Source: an uncultured Psychroserpens sp. (GTDB lineage: Bacteria > Bacteroidota > Bacteroidia > Flavobacteriales > Flavobacteriaceae). Taken from it: a DNA stretch of 64,000 nucleotides. The position numbers and the translations under genes were made by a program. This document shows, piece after piece, positions 42,001 to 48,739 of the stretch (position 1 is its first letter; every line of letters starts with the position of its first letter). The stretch is from NCBI RefSeq assembly GCF_947500255.1, contig NZ_CANMRL010000001.1:496001-560000 (forward strand). Direction: 5' to 3'. Below the pieces are notes generated by a model. It was given only the letters and a program-made list of their open reading frames with translations, had not been told where the DNA came from and did no database searches.

Positions 42001-43401
42001 CAATTTTATCAATACAGGATTAACTCGATTTTCATCCTCCTGATTATGACGCATTACTTCCACATAAAGATCTTCGCCAAATTCTTGCTTCCACCATATC
42101 AAGGCATCTTCAGCTTGATTTTCGCCAATATTTAATACTTTACTTGGCACTTCACCATAAAGGTTTCCTGTGAGACAAATTAAATCTTCTTTGTATTGCT
42201 GAATGAGTTTTTTATCAATTCTCGGTAAATAATAAAATCCATCTACGAAGGCATGAGAGGACAACTTAGCTAGATTGTGATATCCATTTTTGTTCTTGGC
42301 AATAAGTACAATTTGATATCCATTATCTTTTCTTGTTTTATCTGTGTGATCTTCACAAACAAAAAATTCACATCCAATAATTGGCTTTATTTCATTTGCA
42401 TTCGTAGTTTCTCCCTTTTCTTCTGCTTCGGCATGTTTGGCTTTAACAGATTTATTATGGTTATTAACTGCTTTAACAAAGTGAAAAGCACCCATCATAT
42501 TCGCATGATCTGTCAATGCTACAGCTGGCATATTATGCTCTGCAGCCTCTGCTACAAGATCTGAAATACTAATAGTAGACTGTAATACTGAAAACTGAGA
42601 ATGGTTATGTAAGTGAACAAAATCAACATCGGCCAAATCTGAAATATTCCCTTTTATTTCTGCTTCGGAAATATCATCTTTTTGCAACTTCTGTAGACGC
42701 TCATTAATTTTAGCACTTTCCTTTTTTAGGTTAATATGCTTTAGACCTATAAGCTGAATGGCTTGCGGATTCTCTTCATTAAAACGTTGAAAATAATCGG
42801 GTTGAACGTCTAATTGTTCTTTGGTATACTCACCTAAACGTACCAATTCAAAAAAGCAACGTGTTGTCGCCTCAACATCTGCTGTTGCATTATGCGCTTC
42901 GGCAAAAGGTGTATTAAATAAAAACTGATGCAACTCTGTTAAAGTTGGTAATTTAAACTTACCACCACGTCCTCCCGGAATTTTACAAAGCTCGGCAGTA
43001 TACTCGGTACAGGTGTCTAATACTGGAAGTTCTTGAAGTTGATTTGCAAGATCTTCTCTTACAAATTCTGCTCCCATGATGTTGAGATCAAAAGTGACGT
43101 TTTGCCCAACCACAAACTTCGTTTTTGATAGCGCTATATTAAATTTATCCAGAACCTCTCGAAGCGGCACTCCTTGTTCCTGAGCTAACTCGGTAGAAAT
43201 TCCATGTATTTTCTCTGCATCATAAGGAATATTAAACCCTTCTGGTTGCACTAAATAATCTTGGTGATCGATACAGTTTCCCATCTCGTCATGAAGTTGC
43301 CAAGCAATTTGAATACATCTAGGCCAATTATCAACATCTGTAATTGGTGCATCCCATCGCTTTGGTAATCCAGTCGTCTCGGTATCGAAAATTAAATACA
43401 T
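39016..43401 (-). CDS. dnaE: DNA polymerase III alpha with N-terminal 3'-5' exonuclease
   Basis: 1461 residues. Residues 1-190 form a DnaQ-like DEDDh proofreading exonuclease (Asp6-Thr-Glu8 in MYLIFDTETTGL, VGQNVTFDLNIMG, EAHNATADVEATTR). From about 255 comes a PHP domain (FVHLHNHSQFSVLQS, ALTDHANMMG), then the C-family polymerase core (PGRGSAAGSVVAYCL; PDIDIDFDDEGR with the catalytic aspartates; GVFQYESPGMQ), a helix-hairpin-helix and OB-fold region. Usual DnaE is about 1160 residues; the extra length is the exonuclease part, a build seen in this family. It is the main replicative polymerase. Single gene between a convergent SRPBCC gene and a calcium-repeat lipoprotein. Confidence 0.95.
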   Translation of the reverse strand: MYLIFDTETTGLPKRWDAPITDVDNWPRCIQIAWQLHDEMGNCIDHQDYLVQPEGFNIPYDAEKIHGISTELAQEQGVPLREVLDKFNIALSKTKFVVGQNVTFDLNIMGAEFVREDLANQLQELPVLDTCTEYTAELCKIPGGRGGKFKLPTLTELHQFLFNTPFAEAHNATADVEATTRCFFELVRLGEYTKEQLDVQPDYFQRFNEENPQAIQLIGLKHINLKKESAKINERLQKLQKDDISEAEIKGNISDLADVDFVHLHNHSQFSVLQSTISISDLVAEAAEHNMPAVALTDHANMMGAFHFVKAVNNHNKSVKAKHAEAEEKGETTNANEIKPIIGCEFFVCEDHTDKTRKDNGYQIVLIAKNKNGYHNLAKLSSHAFVDGFYYLPRIDKKLIQQYKEDLICLTGNLYGEVPSKVLNIGENQAEDALIWWKQEFGEDLYVEVMRHNQEDENRVNPVLIKLAHKHDVKIVATNNTYYCKQKDANAHDILLCVKDGEKQSTPIGRGRGYRYGLPNQEYYFKSSEDMKTLFRDLPEAITNIQDVVDKVEAFELARDVLLPAFDIPDQFKDDADLADGGKRGENAYLKHLTYEGAKKRYDELTDDIKERLDFELSVIENTGYPGYFLIVEDFIREARNMDVSVGPGRGSAAGSVVAYCLWITNIDPLKYDLLFERFLNPDRISMPDIDIDFDDEGRSRVMDYVIEKYGANQVAQIITYGTMAAKSSIRDTARVLDLPLFDADRIAKLIPTMSKLNKIFGLDEKELGKKFRAEDLEKVNQLLNIADGDDLESETVNLARTLEGSVRNTGIHACGVIITPDDITKFVPVSTAKDSDLYVTQFDNSVVEDAGLLKMDFLGLKTLTLIKDTVKIVKAKHDILLDPENFPLDDEKTYELFQRGETVGVFQYESPGMQKHLRDLKPTVFEDLIAMNALYRPGPMEYIPSFVRRKHGDEEIDYDLPAMEEYLKETYGITVYQEQVMLLSQKLADFTKGEADVLRKAMGKKQIAVLDKMKPKFIDQASANGHDAKVLEKVWKDWEAFASYAFNKSHSTCYAWIAYQTAYLKAHYPAEYMAAVLSNNMNDIKQVTFFMEECKRMRLEVLGPDVNESYYKFSVNQNGAVRFGMGAIKGVGHGAVKTIVKNRKEDGPYKSIFDMAKRIDLRAANKKAFENLALAGGFDGFGDTHRAQYFHDEGDGITFLEKAIKYGAKHQENENSAQVSLFGAASDVQIAEPIVPPCEEWGTMEKLAQEKEVVGVYISGHPLDDFKVEMKTFCNGTLALFNELENYVNRELTFGGVVTDVQHRVSKQGKGWAIFMVEDYTDSFEFRIFGEEYLKYRHFLVKNSFIYVRAFVREGWVNRDTGKKSDPRLQFNNFQLLHDVMDTYAKKLSIQLNIRDLQEQRISILQDLFRLHQGEKALNFIVYDNDEKIKLNMPSRKQKVKISQELLNELETNDVRYKLN

Positions 43402-43445
43402 GTAGCTATTTCAATTTTAAGGAGTTCTCTTCCGAAGAAAAACTT

Positions 43446-43453
43446 CAAAAGTA
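43446..43453 (-). promoter_or_regulatory. -7 box of dnaE
   Basis: Minus-strand TACTTTTG, an exact TAnnTTTG, 44 bp before the start. No TTG at the -33 spacing. Confidence 0.45.
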
Positions 43454-43517
43454 AGTCCATAAAATTACGAAGAAACTCGTCTTATTTAAAGTGAAAGTTA
43501 TGAACAGTTTTTAACAA

Positions 43518-43543
43518 AAAAAGCAGCCGATCGGCTGCTTTTT
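43518..43543. terminator. Bidirectional terminator between the calcium-repeat lipoprotein and dnaE
   Basis: AAAAAGCAGCCGA at 43518-43530 is followed directly by its complement TCGGCTGCTTTTT at 43531-43543, a loop-less 26-bp palindrome (real loop about 4 nt). It ends the minus-strand lipoprotein gene. Confidence 0.85.
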
Positions 43544-43562
43544 CTATATGATAAAATATCTA

Positions 43563-44849
43563 TTACATATCATCCAAATAATCAGGAATGGTATCAGCGT
43601 CTGTATCAACAGCATCTGCTGGGTCTCCATCCATATTTGGATCTGCATTTTCATCTGCGGTTAACGTGCCATCACCATCGTCATCATTATCTAAATAATC
43701 TGCCGTGCCATCTCCATCAGTATCTCCTGTTTCAAATTGAGTAAAGATTCCATCACCATCGTCATCATTGTCTAAATAATCAACATCTGTATCACCATCT
43801 GTATCAGCAGGGTTTCCGTCGGCATCTTTAGCTTCATCTATAGTTAATACACCATCACCATCATCGTCATCGTCCATATAATTAGGTATTCCGTCTCCGT
43901 CGGTATCGTCATTAGTTAAATCACCATCACCATCAAAATCTTCAAAATTATTAGGAATCCCATCACTATCATCGTCATTACAATCTAAGCCATCGATAAC
44001 AGCTTGAATACTTCCATCGGTATCACCACAAAATTCAATTTGCTCTTCTAAGAATGTTCTGTAATTTTCACAAGCATCAATATAGTTGGCTATAGTAGCA
44101 GCTTCAAAGGCAGCTTGAGCCGTATCTCTATTTTGAGTAGCTAGAGTACATGGAAACACGCAATCATTTAAGTTATCAATTAATGTTTGAATACTTCCAT
44201 CGGTATCGCCACAAATACTTTTTTGACTCTGTAAGGCTTGAGTATAAAGATTACAAGCGTTGATATATGCATCACTATCTATATATTCTAAAGTTGACGC
44301 AAACGTAGATTCGTATGCTGTCAAGGCATTAGCAGATGCCGCTTCGGTTTCTTCACATGTTGGCGCTCCGGAAGTGATAGTTCCTGCAATTAAAGGAACT
44401 CTAAAAAACACACCTTCATTATAACCGATAGAATTTAGTCCAGATTCATCAAAGGCCAAAAACTCAAAAGTTCCAGTAAATGTATTGTTACTAACTTCGT
44501 CTATTTTCACAAAGCCTAATTCAGGATAAATGGATACACTCGGATCTGGAGGATTATTTGTAGAAAAAACAGTACCGTTTCCATCAATATAACGTCCTTC
44601 TCTAGAATTCACATTTCCGAGTACATAAGTCCCTACATTTACTGAAGGTAATTTAAGAATTACAGTTTCAGAATTATTACTAGCTGTAATAACTAAAAAA
44701 CCACTGTCGTCTATTACTGCATTGGTAAATTCTGCTCTCCAAAGTCCATATTCTCTATTTCCTTGAAATCCAGGCGAATTAAACTCAACCTCATCTCCAC
44801 AACTCACTAAGGTAAATACAGTTACAAGAAGTATTGCTAATCTTTTCAT
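43563..44849 (-). CDS. Lipoprotein with thrombospondin type-3 calcium repeats
   Basis: 428 residues from the ATG at 44849 (a TTG 21 bp upstream is in frame but less likely). Lipobox LVSC. A beta-rich first part (residues about 20-165) is followed by two related Cys-containing helical repeats (CEETEAASANALTAYESTF... and CTLATQNRDTAQAAFEAA..., both ending in CGDTDGSIQ) and, from about 290, many DxDxDG calcium loops (DSDGIPNNFEDFDGDGD, DGIPNYMDDDDDGDGV, DGTADYLDNDDDGDGT) to the end. TSP3 repeats bind many Ca2+ and stiffen in sea water, which suits a cell-surface protein. It ends in ...DYLDDM with no T9SS sorting domain. Confidence 0.85.
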   Translation of the reverse strand: MKRLAILLVTVFTLVSCGDEVEFNSPGFQGNREYGLWRAEFTNAVIDDSGFLVITASNNSETVILKLPSVNVGTYVLGNVNSREGRYIDGNGTVFSTNNPPDPSVSIYPELGFVKIDEVSNNTFTGTFEFLAFDESGLNSIGYNEGVFFRVPLIAGTITSGAPTCEETEAASANALTAYESTFASTLEYIDSDAYINACNLYTQALQSQKSICGDTDGSIQTLIDNLNDCVFPCTLATQNRDTAQAAFEAATIANYIDACENYRTFLEEQIEFCGDTDGSIQAVIDGLDCNDDDSDGIPNNFEDFDGDGDLTNDDTDGDGIPNYMDDDDDGDGVLTIDEAKDADGNPADTDGDTDVDYLDNDDDGDGIFTQFETGDTDGDGTADYLDNDDDGDGTLTADENADPNMDGDPADAVDTDADTIPDYLDDM

Positions 44850-44963
44850 TGCTTTATTTTTCTTTCTCAAATCTAAACTTGAGGTGTATTTAGGTTAAAC
44901 ATAACGTTTTAGAACACCCAAAAGTATAATAAAATTTCAATATTACTTAATTTCAAATAAAAT

Positions 44964-44993
44964 GTTGAGAATTAAATTATTGTGTTATCTTTG
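44964..44993 (+). promoter_or_regulatory. Promoter of rpsP
   Basis: TTG at 44964-44966, 19 nt, TATCTTTG at 44986-44993, a full match to the Bacteroidetes promoter. Transcription would start near 45000, so the rpsP start is the ATG at 45042. Confidence 0.8.
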
Positions 44994-45041
44994 CGCCTCA
45001 TTAATAATCGAGGTCGCGAACCTCACAAATTAATTAAATTT

Positions 45042-45560
45042 ATGCCTGTAAAAATTAGATTACAAAGACACGGTAAAAAAGGGAAACCTTATTATTGGAT
45101 CGTTGCAGCAGATGCACGTTCTAAAAGAGATGGTAAATACTTAGAAAAATTAGGTGCTTACAATCCAAACACTAATCCTGCAACAGTAGAATTAAATGTT
45201 GATGGAGCAGTAACATGGTTACAGAATGGTGCACAACCAACTGATACAGCCAGAGCAATTTTATCTTATAAAGGTGCAATGCTTAAGAACCACTTAGCTG
45301 GTGGTGTAAAAAAAGGCGCTTTAACTGAAGAGCAAGCTCAAGCGAAGTTCGATGCTTGGTTAGAAGAAAAAGCAGCAAAAGTACAAGCGAAAGCTGACGG
45401 TTTATCTAAAGCTGAAGCGAAAGCGAAAGCTGAAGCATTAGCCGCTGAGAAAGCAGTTAATGAAGCAAGAATTGCAGCTGCAGCCCCTGTTGTTGAAGAA
45501 GAAACTACAGAAGAAGCGCAAGCTGAAGGTGAAGCAACAGCTTCAAACGAAGAAGAATAA
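45042..45560 (+). CDS. rpsP: 30S ribosomal protein S16, extended C-terminus
   Basis: 172 residues from the ATG at 45042 ([42 protein letters not shown]). An in-frame TTG/ATG-like extension to 44982 is upstream of the transcription start. Residues 1 to about 80 are canonical S16; the rest is an Ala/Glu/Lys-rich tail ([20 protein letters not shown], ending EATASNEEE), common in this family of bacteria but roughly doubling the protein. Followed by a terminator-like hairpin and then rimM. Confidence 0.96.
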   Translation: MPVKIRLQRHGKKGKPYYWIVAADARSKRDGKYLEKLGAYNPNTNPATVELNVDGAVTWLQNGAQPTDTARAILSYKGAMLKNHLAGGVKKGALTEEQAQAKFDAWLEEKAAKVQAKADGLSKAEAKAKAEALAAEKAVNEARIAAAAPVVEEETTEEAQAEGEATASNEEE

Positions 45561-45581
45561 AAAATTATTTTTTATACTTTT

Positions 45582-45614
45582 AAACCCAGACCATTTGTGT
45601 CTGGGTTTTTTATT
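45582..45614 (+). terminator. Hairpin between rpsP and rimM
   Basis: AAACCCAGAC at 45582-45591 pairs with GTCTGGGTTT at 45599-45608, followed by a T run. As rimM starts at 45660, this may be a partial terminator that lowers rimM-trmN6 expression relative to the ribosomal protein. Confidence 0.75.
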
Positions 45615-45659
45615 TAAAACGCGGATTAGTTCCAGCATTTTCTTAAAAATAGACTTGAA

Positions 45660-46190
45660 ATGCAAAAAAAAGACTGCTTCTTTCTTGGTAAAATTGTAAA
45701 AAAATACAGCTTCAAAGGTGAGTTATTAGTTAAATTAGATACTGATGAGCCTAATCTTTATGAGCATATGGATTCTGTTTTTGTTGATCTTCGTAACAAC
45801 CTTGTTCCGTTCTTTATTGAATCGTCTCAACTTCATAAATCTGAACTGTTACGCATTAAGTTTGAAGATGTTGACACCGAAGAAGATGCAGATGCACTTA
45901 TTAAAAGTGACTTGTATTTACCGCTTGAATTTCTGCCAAAATTAGATGGTGATAAGTTTTATTTTCATGAGATCATAGGTTTTAAGGTCGAAGACAAAAG
46001 TTTTGGTCATGTCGGTATTATTAAATCGGTTAACGATTCGACAGCGCAATCACTATTTGAAATTGATCGCAATGGTATTGAAATCTTAATCCCAATGAAT
46101 GATGAATTCATTACTAAAGTAGATAAAAATAATAAGACGATTTATGTTGAAACTCCAGAGGGATTGATTGATTTATATTTAGATGAATAA
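45660..46190 (+). CDS. rimM: Ribosome maturation factor RimM
   Basis: 176 residues. N-terminal RimM barrel (DCFFLGKIVKKYSFKGELLVKLDTDEPNLYEHMDSVFVDL) and C-terminal PRC-barrel (FYFHEIIGFKVEDKSFGHVGIIKSVNDSTAQSLFEI... ILIPMNDEFITKVDKNNKTIYVETPEGL). Needed for 30S head assembly near S19; its place behind rpsP is the usual one. Overlaps the methyltransferase start by 8 bp. Confidence 0.95.
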   Translation: MQKKDCFFLGKIVKKYSFKGELLVKLDTDEPNLYEHMDSVFVDLRNNLVPFFIESSQLHKSELLRIKFEDVDTEEDADALIKSDLYLPLEFLPKLDGDKFYFHEIIGFKVEDKSFGHVGIIKSVNDSTAQSLFEIDRNGIEILIPMNDEFITKVDKNNKTIYVETPEGLIDLYLDE

Positions 46191-46896
46191 ACCTTTTCAA
46201 TTCAAGCAATTTATCGTAAACCAAGACCAATGTGCTATGAAAATTGGGACTGATGGTGTTTTACTTGGTGCTTGGACTTCATTAGAAGGTTATCCATTTT
46301 CAATATTAGATATTGGTGCTGGAACAGGTATTTTAGCTTTAATATTAGCGCAACGAAGTCAGGCCGAAGTTATTGAGGCTCTTGAGATTGATGACAAAGC
46401 ATATGAGCAATGCGTAAATAATTTTGAGCAGTCACCTTGGAACGATCGGTTGTTCTGTTACCACGCCTCTCTTCAAGAATTTGCAGAAGAAATTGAAGAT
46501 GACTATGATCTTATTATTTGCAATCCTCCTTTTTATGCCGAAAATTATAAAACGGAAAACACGCAACGTGACCTTGCTCGTTTTCAAGATGCAATGCCTT
46601 TTGAACATTTATTAGAAAGTGTCTCCACTCTTCTTAATAAAAATGGACTATTTTCACTAATCATACCGTTTTACGAAGAGCAGCGTTTTATAGATCTTGC
46701 CACAACATTTGACCTTTTTCCGAAACGAATCACACATGTTAAAGGATCGCCTTCTGCAGATATAAAACGTAGTTTGATAGAACTTTCTTTTACGGAAACG
46801 CACCCTAAATTCTCTGAATTGGTCATTGAAACTGCACGTCATCAATATACTGATGAGTATATCAATTTGACTAAGGATTTTTATTTGAAAATGTAG
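46183..46896 (+). CDS. trmN6: tRNA1(Val) (adenine37-N6)-methyltransferase (YfiC-type)
   Basis: 237 residues. SAM-binding ILDIGAGTGILALILAQRS and the N-P-P-F motif (LIICNPPFYAEN) of N6-adenine/amine methyltransferases; opening FQFKQFIVNQDQCAMKIGTDGVLLGAW is the TrmN6 signature. It methylates A37 of tRNA-Val. Cotranscribed with rpsP and rimM (8-bp overlap). Confidence 0.9.
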   Translation: MNKPFQFKQFIVNQDQCAMKIGTDGVLLGAWTSLEGYPFSILDIGAGTGILALILAQRSQAEVIEALEIDDKAYEQCVNNFEQSPWNDRLFCYHASLQEFAEEIEDDYDLIICNPPFYAENYKTENTQRDLARFQDAMPFEHLLESVSTLLNKNGLFSLIIPFYEEQRFIDLATTFDLFPKRITHVKGSPSADIKRSLIELSFTETHPKFSELVIETARHQYTDEYINLTKDFYLKM

Positions 46897-46902
46897 TTTT
46901 AA

Positions 46903-46914
46903 GAAAACGTTTTC
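46903..46914. promoter_or_regulatory. GAAAACGTTTTC palindrome before the acyl-CoA dehydrogenase gene
   Basis: A perfect 12-bp palindrome of the LacI-family operator type, just upstream of the -7 box TATTTTTG (46917-46924). It also contains the trmN6 trailer, so chance is possible; no LacI gene is in view. Confidence 0.4.
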
Positions 46915-46916
46915 GT

Positions 46917-46924
46917 TATTTTTG
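46917..46924 (+). promoter_or_regulatory. -7 box of the acyl-CoA dehydrogenase gene
   Basis: TATTTTTG, an exact TAnnTTTG, 72 bp before the start at 46997. The -33 position is occupied by sequence without TTG. Confidence 0.5.
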
Positions 46925-46996
46925 TTACCCAAACAAAATAACTTAAATAGGCTCGAGTATTAACAAGAGTATTTTACATTTATAAATAGAACACAA

Positions 46997-48175
46997 ATGA
47001 AACCAGATTTATTTGAAGCACCTGATTATTACAATCTTGACGAATTACTTTCTGAAGAACATAAATTAGTACGAGATGCAGCTAGAGATTGGGTAAAACG
47101 TGATGTATCACCTATCATAGAAGAGTATGCTCAAAAAGCTGAATTTCCTACACAAATTATTGGTGGTTTAGCAGAAATAGGTGCTTTTGGCCCTTATATT
47201 CCTGCAGAGTATGGAGGTGCTGGACTGGATCAAATTTCTTATGGATTAATTATGCAAGAAATTGAACGTGGTGATTCGGGTGTGAGAAGCACTGCATCAG
47301 TACAATCGTCTCTTGTCATGTATCCTATTTGGAAGTATGGAACTGAAGAACAACGTCAAAAGTTTTTACCAAAATTGGCCTCTGGAGAATGGATGGGATC
47401 CTTTGGTTTAACCGAACCTGACCATGGAAGTAATCCTGGAGGAATGACTACTAATTATAAAGATATGGGAGACCATTATCTTTTAAATGGTGCAAAAATG
47501 TGGATTTCTAATGCTCCGTTTTGCCAAATTGCTGTTGTATGGGCCAAAAATGAAGAGGGTCGTATTCACGGGCTTATAGTAGAACGCGGTATGGAAGGGT
47601 TTTCAACACCTGAAACACATAATAAATGGTCGCTTCGCGCAAGTGCGACTGGAGAACTAATTTTTGACAATGTTAAAGTTCCAAAAGCGAATTTATTACC
47701 TAACAAATCTGGACTAGGCGCACCACTTGGATGCTTAGATTCTGCTCGTTTTGGTATTGCTTGGGGTGCTATTGGTGCTGCAATGGATTGCTATGACACT
47801 GCTTTACGCTATAGTAAAGAACGTATGCAATTTGGAAAACCAATTGGTCAATTCCAATTACAACAAAAGAAGTTAGCTGAAATGATTACCGAAATCACTA
47901 AAGCACAATTATTAGCATGGCGTTTAGGTGTTATGCGCGAAAATGGCACTGCTACTTCTGCACAGATTTCTATGGCTAAACGTAACAATGTAGATATGGC
48001 TATTCATATTGCTCGTGAAGCTCGACAAATGTTAGGCGGAATGGGAATTACAGGAGAATATAGTATTATGCGTCACTCTATGAATCTTGAAAGTGTGATC
48101 ACTTACGAAGGAACTCATGATATTCATTTACTGATTACTGGGTTAGATGTTACAGGTCTTAATGCCTTCAAATAA
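46997..48175 (+). CDS. gcdH: Acyl-CoA dehydrogenase, glutaryl-CoA dehydrogenase-like
   Basis: 392 residues. N-terminal helical part, GSFGLTEPDHGSNPGGMTTNY and KMWISNAPFCQIAVVWA (FAD and substrate), and a C-terminal ITYEGTHDIHLLITG with the catalytic Glu. The IPAEYGGAGLDQISYGLIMQEIERGDSGVRSTASVQSSLVMYPI opening and the RMQFGKPIGQFQLQQKKLAEM loop are those of the glutaryl-CoA dehydrogenase branch (lysine/tryptophan catabolism). Single gene with its own promoter and terminator. Confidence 0.88.
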   Translation: MKPDLFEAPDYYNLDELLSEEHKLVRDAARDWVKRDVSPIIEEYAQKAEFPTQIIGGLAEIGAFGPYIPAEYGGAGLDQISYGLIMQEIERGDSGVRSTASVQSSLVMYPIWKYGTEEQRQKFLPKLASGEWMGSFGLTEPDHGSNPGGMTTNYKDMGDHYLLNGAKMWISNAPFCQIAVVWAKNEEGRIHGLIVERGMEGFSTPETHNKWSLRASATGELIFDNVKVPKANLLPNKSGLGAPLGCLDSARFGIAWGAIGAAMDCYDTALRYSKERMQFGKPIGQFQLQQKKLAEMITEITKAQLLAWRLGVMRENGTATSAQISMAKRNNVDMAIHIAREARQMLGGMGITGEYSIMRHSMNLESVITYEGTHDIHLLITGLDVTGLNAFK

Positions 48176-48202
48176 AGTCTAAGGGTTATTTAACTATTTA
48201 GA

Positions 48203-48244
48203 AACAACAAAAGCCATGATTACATATTCATGGCTTTTGTTGTT
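48203..48244 (+). terminator. Terminator after the acyl-CoA dehydrogenase gene
   Basis: A perfect 17-bp stem: AACAACAAAAGCCATGA at 48203-48219 and its complement at 48228-48244, with an 8-nt loop. Confidence 0.85.
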
Positions 48245-48739
48245 ATTCATAACTTAAAATTAATCTACTGAATGCTCTTCATTAATGTAGGTAATTTCCT
48301 TAAAAAAATTACGGAAAATCCGTAATACATTTCTTACTTTTTTTAGCTTTTTATTTGTAAGTTTATGCTGACATAAGCTATTAATCAACTCCTTTCATTT
48401 AATGAAAGAGATGGATCTCAGTTGTTTGCATTTATACTTTCCCTTTTTAATTAGGTGCGATAAGATCTGGCGAAGATTCTAAATAATAATAGGACTAATC
48501 TATTATTTAAAGAGAATGTAAGAGTTGTTATGTCAAACAAAATAACAACATTAGAATTATTTTTTAATTGGTGTTTTTAACAGATTTCATTAATCAATCT
48601 GAAAGGATATAGTTTGTCTATACCGTAAAATCACTTGTCATAAATATAAGCTTTCATTATATCCTATAAGGTTATTAATGAAAAGTCGCAATTTTTAATT
48701 TAACATCACTCAATAACGTCAAATTATAATACAAACATT
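48245..48739. other. 495-bp non-coding leader region of the YD-repeat operon
   Basis: No protein gene or known RNA recognised. It contains the palindrome at 48308-48326, the near-match TATAGTTTG followed by TATACCGTAAAA around 48612-48632, and otherwise A+T-rich sequence. The true transcription start of the giant operon cannot be placed confidently. Confidence 0.4.
48308..48326. promoter_or_regulatory. ATTACGG palindrome upstream of the YD-repeat operon
   Basis: ATTACGGAAAATCCGTAAT, an 8-bp perfect arm with a 3-nt centre, about 415 bp before the operon. It is closely related to TTACGGAAAAACCGTAA at 30682-30698 beside the NarL-type regulator. Confidence 0.55.

Noticed and set aside
42277-42564. 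A 95-codon plus-strand frame inside dnaE
   Set aside because: It is antisense to the conserved polymerase frame, Ile/Cys/Phe-rich and without a start signal.
45460-45699. A 79-codon frame spanning the rpsP end and the rimM start
   Set aside because: It crosses the intergenic hairpin and is rich in Lys/Leu from the shifted Ala/Glu tail of S16.
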